A stretch of 16,637 bases of DNA from Halanaeroarchaeum sp051744605 (GTDB lineage: Archaea; Halobacteriota; Halobacteria; Halobacteriales; Halobacteriaceae), in contig JBNJDE010000044.1 in assembly GCA_051744605.1 (NCBI GenBank), forward strand, positions 1 through 16,637. The letters run 5' to 3'. The notes below the pieces were generated by a model that was not told the origin of the DNA, ran no database searches, and saw only the letters and a list, made by a program, of their open reading frames with translations. The number at the start of each line of letters is the position of its first letter. Position 1 is the first letter of the stretch. Made by a program: the position numbers and the translations under genes. Shown here one piece after another: positions 1 to 6,837 of the stretch.

Positions 1-12
1 TATCAGCACGGG

Positions 13-1110
13 TCAGGACCGCTCGATGGTCACGTGCCCCTCCGTCACGGCCGTCACGACACCGTCGACCGACGCGTGTTGGGTAGTGCTGATTCCCTCG
101 GGGGCCGGGTCGGCGATGACGTCGCCACGTTCGACCTCGTCGCCCGGCGAGACTGTGGCCTGGCTCCGCTCGACGACGCCTTCGAGCGCCTCGTTCGTGA
201 TGAGGGGGACTCTGACGTAGGGTGGCTCCACCCGGACCGGCTCCGTCTCGAACTCCCGCCCCTTCCAGACCGCCGGTCCGAGGATGTTGATACGGCCACC
301 GCCGAGGGTGTTCTGTGCTGCCAGTTCGTGGTCGATGATGAGAAGACAGTTGGTCCGCTTCCGGGTACCGAACCGATCCGGCCGCCGTTCTATCTCGAAA
401 CTCCAACCCGGCCCGCCGTCCGCCAGGACCTCCCCGTCGCCGGGGCCGCCCGGACGACCCGCCTCGGCGAGCAACGTCGTCGCTGGGGTCCCGACCGGAA
501 CGTCGAGGAACCGGTGGCGTGGGGTGTCGCCGTCGACGTGGACGTACTTCCGGGTGACGGGCTCGTCGTGCGCCAGTGCACGATAGATGTTGTACAGCGA
601 CTCGGTGTTCTGGACGATCCAGCCGTAGTCGAGCGGGAGGTCCTTGCCGATCGTGACGTCGGCGACCATCCGCAGGAGGACACTCTCCATCCCGAACTCG
701 TACCGGTCGTCCGTACACGCGATGACGACGCCGGATTCGGCCGACGGATCGAGTGGGAGGTCCGCCGGCGTGTACACCGTCGCGTCGGTGCGCTCCTCGA
801 GTGACCCGAGCCACACGCCCCGGTAGGATTCTTTGGTCCCGACGACGACCAGGTCGAGGAACTCCTCGAGGAGCCAGTCGATGATGGCCGAGAGCGCTCC
901 CGCGTGCTCGCGGCCCAGGTATCGGTCCTTGACGAAATTGGGCTCGCTCTCCTGGTGGTTGATGAGGAGGGCGTCCACCTCGTCGATGCGTTCCCACTTC
1001 GCGTACGTGGGGAAGCCGGCTCCACCGGCACCCGCTACCCCCGCATCCCGGATCGCCCCAGCGAGCGTCGCCTCCTCGACGGACGCAGTCGGCAATTGGC
1101 CGTCAGCCAT
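13..1110 (-). CDS. RnfC / complex I 51-kDa-like flavin-fold protein with SLBB and barrel-sandwich domains, no Fe-S cysteines
   Basis: 365 aa. Residues about 24-180 resemble the FMN/NADH-binding fold of complex I 51-kDa subunits, RnfC and PduS: a GAGGAGFPTYAKW glycine-rich loop (27-39), NHQESEPNFVKDR (51-63, the usual N-x-x-E-x-EP-x-x-x-KD stretch) and a QNTESLYNI segment near 167. An SLBB-like part follows (about 200-240, VPVGTP and GGPGWSF). The last 55 residues form a biotinyl/RnfC-type barrel-sandwich hybrid (SPGDEVERGDVI, then ASVDGVVTAV). Only two cysteines are present, and the C-terminal ferredoxin or 4Fe-4S motifs of RnfC, PduS and 51-kDa proteins are missing. It could be a flavoprotein that hands electrons to a partner, or a divergent non-redox relative. 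The ATG at 1110 follows a TATA-like box by about 28 nt, so the transcript is probably leaderless. Substrate and partner are unknown; genes downstream lie outside the window. Confidence 0.8.
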   Translation of the reverse strand: MADGQLPTASVEEATLAGAIRDAGVAGAGGAGFPTYAKWERIDEVDALLINHQESEPNFVKDRYLGREHAGALSAIIDWLLEEFLDLVVVGTKESYRGVWLGSLEERTDATVYTPADLPLDPSAESGVVIACTDDRYEFGMESVLLRMVADVTIGKDLPLDYGWIVQNTESLYNIYRALAHDEPVTRKYVHVDGDTPRHRFLDVPVGTPATTLLAEAGRPGGPGDGEVLADGGPGWSFEIERRPDRFGTRKRTNCLLIIDHELAAQNTLGGGRINILGPAVWKGREFETEPVRVEPPYVRVPLITNEALEGVVERSQATVSPGDEVERGDVIADPAPEGISTTQHASVDGVVTAVTEGHVTIERS

Positions 1111-1134
1111 ATCTATATATATTGGCTATCTGAT

Positions 1135-1166
1135 TGATAAATTCTCACAATTGACTACAGGTTGAC
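1135..1166 (-). promoter_or_regulatory. Promoter of the RnfC-like gene, with TTGAC direct repeats
   Basis: On the minus strand a TTTATCA box covers 1136-1142, 26-32 nt before the ATG at 1108-1110; this is the spacing of leaderless haloarchaeal promoters. Just upstream, the plus strand carries TTGAC at 1151-1155 and again at 1162-1166, an 11-bp period (one helical turn). The surrounding 1111-1160 is much more AT-rich than the genes. The box assignment is by position and sequence only; the repeats may be chance. Confidence 0.5.
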
Positions 1167-1236
1167 AGTAACGGCCGCCGTTTCCTCGGCTGCTCGACTG
1201 ACGGATCGAGAAGTTCGGCCGCTTCGACCGGGTGCG

Positions 1237-1824
1237 TTACTCGCGGCGCTTGCCCGCGCCGGTGCTCGGGCGGACCCGTTCGGTGCCCGTCCCGCGCTTG
1301 CGGAGCCCACGGCCGCGGTCACCCGCCTTCGTCAGACCGCGCAGTGCGCGGCCGTCGTGGGCGTCGTCACAGATCCAGTTGAGGTCGTCGTCGTTCTGGA
1401 TGGCCGGGTGGTTCGGATCGAGGAGGATCACTTCGAACCACTTCTGGCTGCCGTCTTCACCGACCCAGTAGGAGTTGAGCACGCGGAGGTTGCGGAACTT
1501 TCGCGTCGCGCGCTCCTCGGCGATGCGCTGGAGGTTCTTCTTTCGGCCGATGCGGTTGACGCCCTGGCGCTTCGAGCGCCGGCCTGCCTTGTGCCGGGAC
1601 TTGCGGGCCGTCCCCTTGCGGACGCTGACGCGAGCGACGACGACGCCCTGTTTCGCCTTGTAGCCCAGTTCGCGGGCCGCGTCGAGGCGGGTGGGGCGCT
1701 CGATGCGCTCGATGGCGCCCTCCTGTCGCCACTCCTGTTTCCGTTGCCACTGCAGCTCTGCGAGTTTCCCGTCGCCCGGGTTCTTCCAGGCGTCTTTGAT
1801 GTGGGAGTAGAAGCTCCGTGCCAT
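1237..1824 (-). CDS. rpl15e: 50S ribosomal protein L15e
   Basis: 195 aa, the expected length for an archaeal L15e. It starts MARSFYSHIKDAWKNP and ends with the family's basic tail (RGLTKAG, RGLRKRGTG, RVRPS). The protein is rich in Arg and Lys, unlike its acidic neighbours, as expected for an rRNA-binding large-subunit protein. The reading frame is open 17 codons further upstream, but the family begins at MARSF, so the ATG at 1824 is chosen. A TATA-like box at 1952-1959 on the minus strand predicts a leader of about 100 nt, unusual here, containing a hairpin and a tandem repeat. No Shine-Dalgarno sequence is obvious before the ATG. It follows the membrane protein gene at 1974-3014 on the same strand but appears to have its own promoter. 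Confidence 0.97.
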   Translation of the reverse strand: MARSFYSHIKDAWKNPGDGKLAELQWQRKQEWRQEGAIERIERPTRLDAARELGYKAKQGVVVARVSVRKGTARKSRHKAGRRSKRQGVNRIGRKKNLQRIAEERATRKFRNLRVLNSYWVGEDGSQKWFEVILLDPNHPAIQNDDDLNWICDDAHDGRALRGLTKAGDRGRGLRKRGTGTERVRPSTGAGKRRE

Positions 1825-1960
1825 GGTTGTTTGCTCGCGGGCGTTTGGTGGTTCAATCCGCACGTGGCGGATCACATCCCGTCCCGATGTGTCTCGGGAG
1901 CCCGCTGGAGCCCGCTCACCAGCGAGATACTACGGAATCCGGGCGGTTCGACTAAAAGGA
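1825..1960 (-). promoter_or_regulatory. rpl15e promoter and structured 5' leader
   Basis: A CCTTTTAG box on the minus strand (1952-1959) lies only about 14 bp beyond the stop of the gene ending at 1974. It predicts a transcript start near 1929 and a leader of about 105 nt. Inside that leader there is a perfect 6-bp stem with a 6-nt loop (1882-1899, TCCCGA / TCGGGA) and an exact tandem duplication of the plus-strand 10-mer GGAGCCCGCT at 1897-1916, which overlaps the hairpin by 3 nt. Ribosomal protein leaders are frequent sites of autogenous control; that role here is inference. Confidence 0.45.
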
Positions 1961-1973
1961 CTTCGGAACGCGG

Positions 1974-3014
1974 TCATCCATCGGCGAGCTCCGACTCGAC
2001 CGACGGGTCGTGCTCGAAGCGCAGCGGTGGGGTGTCGTCGGTCGCGAGACCGAGCAGCGTGCCCGAACGTTCGTCGTCCTCGACGCTGAAGACGACCCAG
2101 ACCGTCTCCGACTGGTCCGGTTTGAGCAGGATCGGCAGGCCGTCGTCGGTATCCTCGAGTTCGCGCGGGCTCCGGACGGTGTCGTTCGCGGCGAACCCGA
2201 GCATCTCGGCGCCGAACGGTTTCGCCGTTTCGCCGTGGTTGGTCAGACGCATGTGGACCACGACGAACTTGGACCCTTTCGGGGCGTCGTACTTCGTCTC
2301 GTCGGCGGTGGTCAGTGACGATCGCGTCTCTGCGTTCCAGGCCACCGCCACGGCGTCGTCGCCGGTCCCGGCGAGCGAGACGGCGGTCACCGTGAAGTCC
2401 TCGCCGCTACCGCCACCGCCCAGGCCCAGCGCGTCGGCCGGGACCGCGCCGATCGACCCGAGCGGGCCGAGACCGATCCCCATCGATTGGGCGCCGACTA
2501 TCGCGAGGGCGACGACACCGACGACGACCAGGAGGACGGTGAGCGCTCGCGTGGGGATCGGTGGGGGAGAGGGGTGTCGCAAGACGGCCGGGACGGCCGA
2601 GGGTATCGGGAGTCGGTCGGTCAGGGAGTCCGACCCCGTCGAGAACTCCTCGACGAGGTCTTCGAGCCCCTCCTCGGCCACGGTCGCTTCGAGTGCCGCC
2701 GTATCGAGCAGGTGGACGTCGTTCGCCGCCGCGATCCGCTCGGCATCGTCGCTGAACTCGCCACGCGTCGCGACGACGCCGACGTCGACGTTCTTGGCGT
2801 CGCAGATCCCGACCAGCGACTGAACGGGTTTGCCCGCGACGGTCTCGTCCTCGGCCGGGACGACGAGCATGAGTCCGCGCTCGCCGCTCCCCCTGTCGCC
2901 GGTGATCATGAACTGGCCCGGGTCCTCCTCCGCGACCGCGGTGTTCCAGCCGCGTTGCTCCCAGACCTCCGAGAGGAACTCGACGAATCCCCGGTCGTCC
3001 ATGGCGTCGAACAC
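1974..3014 (-). CDS. Membrane protein: degenerate Mrr-type nuclease fold + TM helix + DUF4352-like domain
   Basis: 346 aa in three parts. Residues about 8-115 match the pattern of Mrr_cat-type restriction-endonuclease folds (WEQRGWNT at the start, VDVGVVATRGEFSDDA, then VHLLDT). The catalytic strand that normally carries the Q/E-x-K motif reads LMLVVPAED, without the lysine, so cleavage is unlikely. A Pro-rich linker leads to one TM helix (about 156-175). The C-terminal 207-335 resembles DUF4352/telokin-like extracellular domains (KGSKFVVVHMRLTNHGE; KPDQSETVWVVF). With the nuclease-like domain inside and DUF4352 outside, it may be a sensor or scaffold; no function is known. The start taken is GTG at 3014; ATG at 3002 would lose four residues. 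A TTTATT box at 3098-3103 predicts a leader of about 60 nt. Confidence 0.8.
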   Translation of the reverse strand: MFDAMDDRGFVEFLSEVWEQRGWNTAVAEEDPGQFMITGDRGSGERGLMLVVPAEDETVAGKPVQSLVGICDAKNVDVGVVATRGEFSDDAERIAAANDVHLLDTAALEATVAEEGLEDLVEEFSTGSDSLTDRLPIPSAVPAVLRHPSPPPIPTRALTVLLVVVGVVALAIVGAQSMGIGLGPLGSIGAVPADALGLGGGGSGEDFTVTAVSLAGTGDDAVAVAWNAETRSSLTTADETKYDAPKGSKFVVVHMRLTNHGETAKPFGAEMLGFAANDTVRSPRELEDTDDGLPILLKPDQSETVWVVFSVEDDERSGTLLGLATDDTPPLRFEHDPSVESELADG

Positions 3015-3023
3015 GGCTCAGCC

Positions 3024-3103
3024 CCCCGATCGGCAGTGCGGTCGGGGATATCCCGGCCCGTTCATCGCTTCGTTGCGTATCTCTGTTTGCTCCCAGTAAT
3101 AAA
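3024..3103 (-). promoter_or_regulatory. Promoter and leader hairpin of the Mrr-like/DUF4352 gene
   Basis: On the minus strand TTTATT (3098-3103) is the best TATA candidate, giving a start near 3075. The leader then contains a possible 6-bp stem, CCCCGA / TCGGGG (3042-3047 with 3024-3029, 12-nt loop), ending about 10 nt before the GTG. The right arm merges into a run of Gs that could act in ribosome binding. The divergent channel promoter is about 40 bp away, so regulation of the two genes may interact. Confidence 0.4.
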
Positions 3104-3139
3104 CCATTGGGCCGATCCCGGCGTCCGGGTGTGAGATTG

Positions 3140-3145
3140 TTTATA
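3140..3145 (+). promoter_or_regulatory. TATA box of the RCK channel gene
   Basis: TTTATA lies 24-29 nt before the ATG at 3169, within an AT-richer stretch (GATTGTTTATAGGGG). This is the consensus haloarchaeal TATA sequence and spacing, and it implies a leaderless or nearly leaderless mRNA. Confidence 0.7.
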
Positions 3146-3168
3146 GGGGTCACGCTACATCACCAGCC

Positions 3169-4803
3169 ATGGACAAGTGGAAGCGCCGAACGATGCTGTA
3201 TTCGGCCACGCTCCTCGCGATCATGTTCGGCTTTGCCGTCTTCTACCACGTCGGGATGATCGTCTACGAGGGCGGGTCCGGTGGCTTTCTACACTCCTTG
3301 CAGATCGTCGTCGAGACGTTCACCACGACGGGATTCGGGTCAGACGCGCCCTGGTCCTCGAACGCGATGAACCTCTTCGTCATCGTGATGGACCTCACAG
3401 GGGTCGCGCTCATCTTCCTCGCCTTCCCCGTTCTCGTGTTCCCGCTCCTCCAGGATGCCCTCTCCACGACGGTCCCCCGGTCGGTCGACGAGGACCTCGC
3501 CGACCACGTGGTGATCTGTATGTATACTCCACGTGCCGACCCCCTCATCGACGAACTCGAGTCGAGAGACGTCCCGTACGTCGTCGTCGAACCCGACCGC
3601 GACCAGGCCGTCGACCTCCTGGAGCAGGGGTACGACGTCGTGTACGGCGATCCGGAATCGGCTGAGGCCCTCGAGGGCGCTCGCCTCGGGTCGGCTCGGG
3701 CGCTGGTCGCGGACCTCTCCGATCGCGTGGACACGAGCATCGTCCTCACCGCTCGGGAGGTCGCCGAGGACGTTCACATCGTCAGCGTCCTCGAAGATCC
3801 AGCGCACGCGAACTACCACCGCCTCGCGGGGGCCGATCACGTCCTCTCGCCCCGACCGCTCCTCGGTCGAAGTCTCGCCTCCCGAGTGACGGCTTCGGTC
3901 TCCTCGGACCTGGACAGCGGCATCGAGATCGGTGCGGATTTCGAGATCGCCGAACTGCCGGTTCACCGTGGCAGCCCGCTGGTGGGCGAGACGCTCGCGG
4001 AGAGCGGCATCCGGGAGAACACCGGCGTCAACGTCATCGGTGCCTGGTTCCGCGGGACCTTCGAGAGCCCACCACCGCCGGACGCCACCATCACGAACGG
4101 CACCGTGCTCCTCGTCACCGGTCACGAGGAGGCACTCGAACGACTCAAAGAACGGACGCTGTCCGAGATGCGGCCGTACCAGCCTGGCGAGACCGTCGTC
4201 ATCGGGTACGGTCAGGTCGGACGAACGATCACCGACATTCTCGAAGACGGAGGGCTTCCCTACACCGTCGTCGACCGGCAAGCCCACGACGGCGTCGACG
4301 TCGTGGGAGACGCCACCGACGTCGACACCCTCCTCGAGGCTGGTTGCGAGACGGCGCGGTCCGTCATCCTCGCGTTCCCCGACGACACGACCACCGAGTT
4401 CGCGACCCTCGTCATCAGAGAGCAGTTTCCGGCGACGGAGATCATCGTCAGGGCCGACGAGAGCAGAAACGTCACGAAACTCTACCGGGCAGGAGCGGAT
4501 TACGTCTCCTCACTCGCCACGGTGAGCGGGCGGATGATCGCCGGCGCCGTCGTGGATGACGGCAACGTCCTCGCGTACGACAAACAGGTCGACGTGGTCC
4601 GCACGAGTGCCCCCTCGCTCGTCGGCAAGACGATCGGGGAGGCGCGCGTCCGCTCGCAGACGGGGTGCACCATCATCGGTATCGACCGGGATGGAGCGGT
4701 CCTCACGGACGTCGGACCGGACGTCAGACTCCAGGTCGGTGACGAATTGATAATCGCCGGCACCGGGGAGGGAATTCGCCGGTTCAACGAACTCCTCGGC
4801 TGA
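3169..4803 (+). CDS. Two-TM ion channel with tandem RCK (TrkA-N/TrkA-C) domains
   Basis: 544 aa. TM1 is about 10-32, the pore helix about 43-52, the filter TTTGFGSD 52-59, and TM2 about 67-95: a 2TM/P-loop channel unit. Two cytoplasmic RCK modules follow: TrkA-N about 112-235, TrkA-C about 255-325, TrkA-N about 341-460, TrkA-C about 475-543. The second Rossmann unit has the nucleotide-binding loop GYGQVG (346-351) and an Asp (369) after strand 2. In the first, the glycines are replaced (ICMYTPRAD, 116-124). The filter is not the canonical TVGYG of K+ channels, so the transported cation, probably K+, is not certain. The subunit probably assembles as a tetramer with an octameric RCK ring, as in MthK- or GsuK-like channels (inference). 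The ATG is preceded by a strong TATA box. Confidence 0.88.
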   Translation: MDKWKRRTMLYSATLLAIMFGFAVFYHVGMIVYEGGSGGFLHSLQIVVETFTTTGFGSDAPWSSNAMNLFVIVMDLTGVALIFLAFPVLVFPLLQDALSTTVPRSVDEDLADHVVICMYTPRADPLIDELESRDVPYVVVEPDRDQAVDLLEQGYDVVYGDPESAEALEGARLGSARALVADLSDRVDTSIVLTAREVAEDVHIVSVLEDPAHANYHRLAGADHVLSPRPLLGRSLASRVTASVSSDLDSGIEIGADFEIAELPVHRGSPLVGETLAESGIRENTGVNVIGAWFRGTFESPPPPDATITNGTVLLVTGHEEALERLKERTLSEMRPYQPGETVVIGYGQVGRTITDILEDGGLPYTVVDRQAHDGVDVVGDATDVDTLLEAGCETARSVILAFPDDTTTEFATLVIREQFPATEIIVRADESRNVTKLYRAGADYVSSLATVSGRMIAGAVVDDGNVLAYDKQVDVVRTSAPSLVGKTIGEARVRSQTGCTIIGIDRDGAVLTDVGPDVRLQVGDELIIAGTGEGIRRFNELLG

Positions 4804-4849
4804 TTCGACGGGCCACTGTTTGCCGGCCTCCGCGACGGCATCGTGGCCC

Positions 4850-4856
4850 TTTTATC
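4850..4856 (+). promoter_or_regulatory. TATA box of the CNNM/CBS gene
   Basis: TTTTATC lies 29-35 nt before the ATG at 4885, in the 81-bp gap after the channel gene. It suggests separate transcription of the two membrane proteins with a very short leader. Nothing else stands out in this gap. Confidence 0.6.
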
Positions 4857-4884
4857 CCGCGTCAGTGTCACGAGCTAGTCGAGA

Positions 4885-5949
4885 ATGACCCCGCTGGAAG
4901 TCTCCATCCGGTTGGTCGCCGGCGTCCTCCTCATCCTCACGAACGGCTTCTTCGTCGCCATCGAGTTCGCACTCACGCGGGCCCGCCAGTTCTCCAAGGC
5001 GGAGTTCGTGGACGGGTCGGCCGCCCTCGAACGCGCCTGGGAGATGACCCAGGACCTGGAGATCTACCTCACGACCTGCCAGGTCGGCATCACCGCCTCG
5101 TCCATCGCCGTCGGTATCGTGGCCGAGCCAGCACTCGCCGCGCTGTTCGAGCCGTACTTCGCGGCGACCCCGCTCGCCTCCGTCGGGGCGGGTGCGCTCC
5201 TCGCGTTCCTCATCATCAACCTCTTGCACCTCACCCACGGCGAGCAGACCCCGACTTACCTCGGCGTCGAGCGCTCGCGGCTGGTGAGTCGATACGGGGC
5301 GAGACCGCTGTACTGGTTCAACTGGGTGCTCTCGCCGATCATCTCGCTGGGCGACTGGATCGCCAAGGCGACACTCAAGCTGTTCGGGATCGAGATGACC
5401 GGCGCCTGGCTCGAGACCGAGACGGATGCCCTGGAGAGTCGCGCCCAACTTCGCAATCGCCTCGGATCGATCCTCGAGGCCGGAGAACTACCCGAGGAAC
5501 GACGCCACGAGGTACTCAACGCCCTCGACGTCGACGAACTACCGGTCGAGGAGCTGATGGTTCCCGCAGACGACATCGTCGCCCTCTCGACGACGACGTC
5601 GGTCGAGGAGAACCTGAACCGGATCGAACACACCCCTCACACCAGATTCCCGCTCGTCGGCGACGAACTGACGGACTTCGAGGGAATCGTCTACGCTCCG
5701 TCCATCATCGATCATTACGAGTCGCTCCGGGACGGCGAGACGACCTTCGCCGAGGTCGCCGCCCCACCGATGACGCTTTCTGCCGACACCGACGTCAGCG
5801 ACGCCTACGATCAGTTCCAGGCCGAGGGTCAGGAGCTCGCGCTGGTGGTTCGCGACGGCCAGGTCGTCGGGCTCTTCACGGCGACCGACGCTCTGGAGGC
5901 GGTCATGGGCCAACTCGAAGACCCGCTCGACCATCGACTCGGGGAATAG
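4885..5949 (+). CDS. CNNM (DUF21)/CBS-pair membrane protein, CorC-type domain absent
   Basis: 354 aa. The N-terminal CNNM transmembrane domain covers about 1-165, with hydrophobic helices near 8-28, 62-90, 96-116 and 140-160. It includes the TNGFFVAIEFAL helix start typical of the family and HGEQTPTYLG (118-127), where most members have a G-E-x-x-P-K-x-L motif. A CBS pair follows: CBS1 about 224-280 (VPADDIVALSTTTSVEE; RFPLVG) and CBS2 about 293-345 (LVVRDGQVVGLFTATD). The CorC_HlyC domain found at the C-terminus of many relatives is missing. Homologs are linked to Mg2+ efflux or Mg2+ homeostasis (CNNM, CorC, MpfA); CBS pairs commonly bind adenine nucleotides. Substrate here is not shown by sequence. 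It follows the channel gene with its own TATA box. Confidence 0.88.
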   Translation: MTPLEVSIRLVAGVLLILTNGFFVAIEFALTRARQFSKAEFVDGSAALERAWEMTQDLEIYLTTCQVGITASSIAVGIVAEPALAALFEPYFAATPLASVGAGALLAFLIINLLHLTHGEQTPTYLGVERSRLVSRYGARPLYWFNWVLSPIISLGDWIAKATLKLFGIEMTGAWLETETDALESRAQLRNRLGSILEAGELPEERRHEVLNALDVDELPVEELMVPADDIVALSTTTSVEENLNRIEHTPHTRFPLVGDELTDFEGIVYAPSIIDHYESLRDGETTFAEVAAPPMTLSADTDVSDAYDQFQAEGQELALVVRDGQVVGLFTATDALEAVMGQLEDPLDHRLGE

Positions 5950-6043
5950 GGAGCGTCGGTTGGTGGCGGTTCCTCCGTCATGGGGCGGGCGGTGCCGTCG
6001 TCTCGTGGGCAGCGTTTTGGCTTCGCGGGCCCTACCACGAGCC

Positions 6044-6778
6044 ATGCGGGAACTCGTCTTCGCCCTCGCCTACGAGCCGGGCTGTAATCGGGTGGCGGAC
6101 GCCCTCACTGCTCATCCCGACGCTCGGATCCGCTCGCTCTCGCTGCACGCGACGGCGGACCGTCTCTGGCGGGTCGATCACGCCAGCGGGTCATCCGAGG
6201 CACTCGACGCCATCGAGGTGGCCTTCCTCGAGAGCGACTACTACGCCGACTGCCTCGCCACCGACGATTGCGGTGCCACCCAGACCACGGAGGTCGTCGA
6301 CCGCTCGGCCGACACGATCGTCCTCTACTCGTACTGGGAACGCACGCCCGCCTGCGCCTCCGTCCCCCATCTCGCACGCGAACACCTCGGGGAGGGGCTG
6401 CTGTTCGACACCCGGAACGAGGGCGGTCATTACACCTGGCGTATCATCCACTCGGGGGAGGGCGACGTGGCCACCTTCTTCGACGAACTGGAGACCGCGG
6501 TCGGTGACTGTGCCCGCCTCGAGTTGCTCAGGTCCACGGACACCGCCGACTCACAGCGTCTCGGTGACGCGGGGGACTCGCTGCCAGCCGCGCAAGCGGC
6601 CGCCCTCGACGCCGCCGTCGAGCACGGCTACTACGAGTCGCCTCGCCAGGTCGACGTCGGCGAACTCGCGACCCATCTCGACGTCCCCCGGTCGACGCTC
6701 ACCTACCGGCTCCGCCGCGCCGAGGAGTACCTGGCGAAGGCGTACGTCTCACGGGAGCACTCGAACGTCCCCACCTGA
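6044..6778 (+). CDS. HTH-10 (bacterio-opsin activator-type) transcriptional regulator, likely metal-responsive
   Basis: 244 aa. The C-terminal 179-236 is an HTH_10 domain (LPAAQAAALDAAVEHGYYESP, then VDVGELATHLDVPRSTLTYRLRRAE), the DNA-binding part of haloarchaeal Bat-like regulators. The N-terminal 160 residues hold no domain I can name but have five cysteines (14, 70, 76, 104, 156) and His109 and His114 near Cys104, which could bind metal. It lies 91 bp upstream of the Zn/Cd ATPase in the same direction, so it is a natural candidate regulator of that gene (inference). The frame is open for 28 more codons upstream, but MRELVF at 6044 fits family starts, and a weak T-rich box (6015-6018) lies about 27 nt before it. 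Confidence 0.88.
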   Translation: MRELVFALAYEPGCNRVADALTAHPDARIRSLSLHATADRLWRVDHASGSSEALDAIEVAFLESDYYADCLATDDCGATQTTEVVDRSADTIVLYSYWERTPACASVPHLAREHLGEGLLFDTRNEGGHYTWRIIHSGEGDVATFFDELETAVGDCARLELLRSTDTADSQRLGDAGDSLPAAQAAALDAAVEHGYYESPRQVDVGELATHLDVPRSTLTYRLRRAEEYLAKAYVSREHSNVPT

Positions 6779-6818
6779 CCGGGCCGGTGATACCCCTCGC
6801 TTTTCGTGTGGATCCCGG

Positions 6819-6832
6819 TTGGAATATTCCAA
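6819..6832. promoter_or_regulatory. Perfect 14-bp palindrome, candidate operator of the Zn/Cd ATPase gene
   Basis: TTGGAATATTCCAA is identical on both strands. Its centre is about 44 nt before the ATG at 6870, and it ends 6-8 bp before the TATA-like box at 6838-6845. Activator sites of HTH-10 regulators such as Bat are also dyads placed just upstream of the BRE/TATA region, which fits the HTH-10 gene next door. The same position would also suit a repressor that blocks TFB/TBP. The palindrome is directly visible; its role is inference. Confidence 0.6.
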
Positions 6833-6837
6833 TCAAG

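Noticed and set aside
1825..1875. 17-codon upstream extension of L15e
   Set aside because: The L15e family begins at MARSF; the extension lies in the predicted leader and is not conserved sequence.
1162..2823. A 553-codon plus-strand frame opposite L15e and the Mrr-like gene
   Set aside because: It covers the highly conserved L15e gene in antisense and has a low-complexity Arg/Ser-rich translation.
3140..3145. Idea that the channel and the Mrr-like gene form a functional pair because they are divergent
   Set aside because: Each has its own TATA box and no shared dyad lies between them; proximity alone is not enough.
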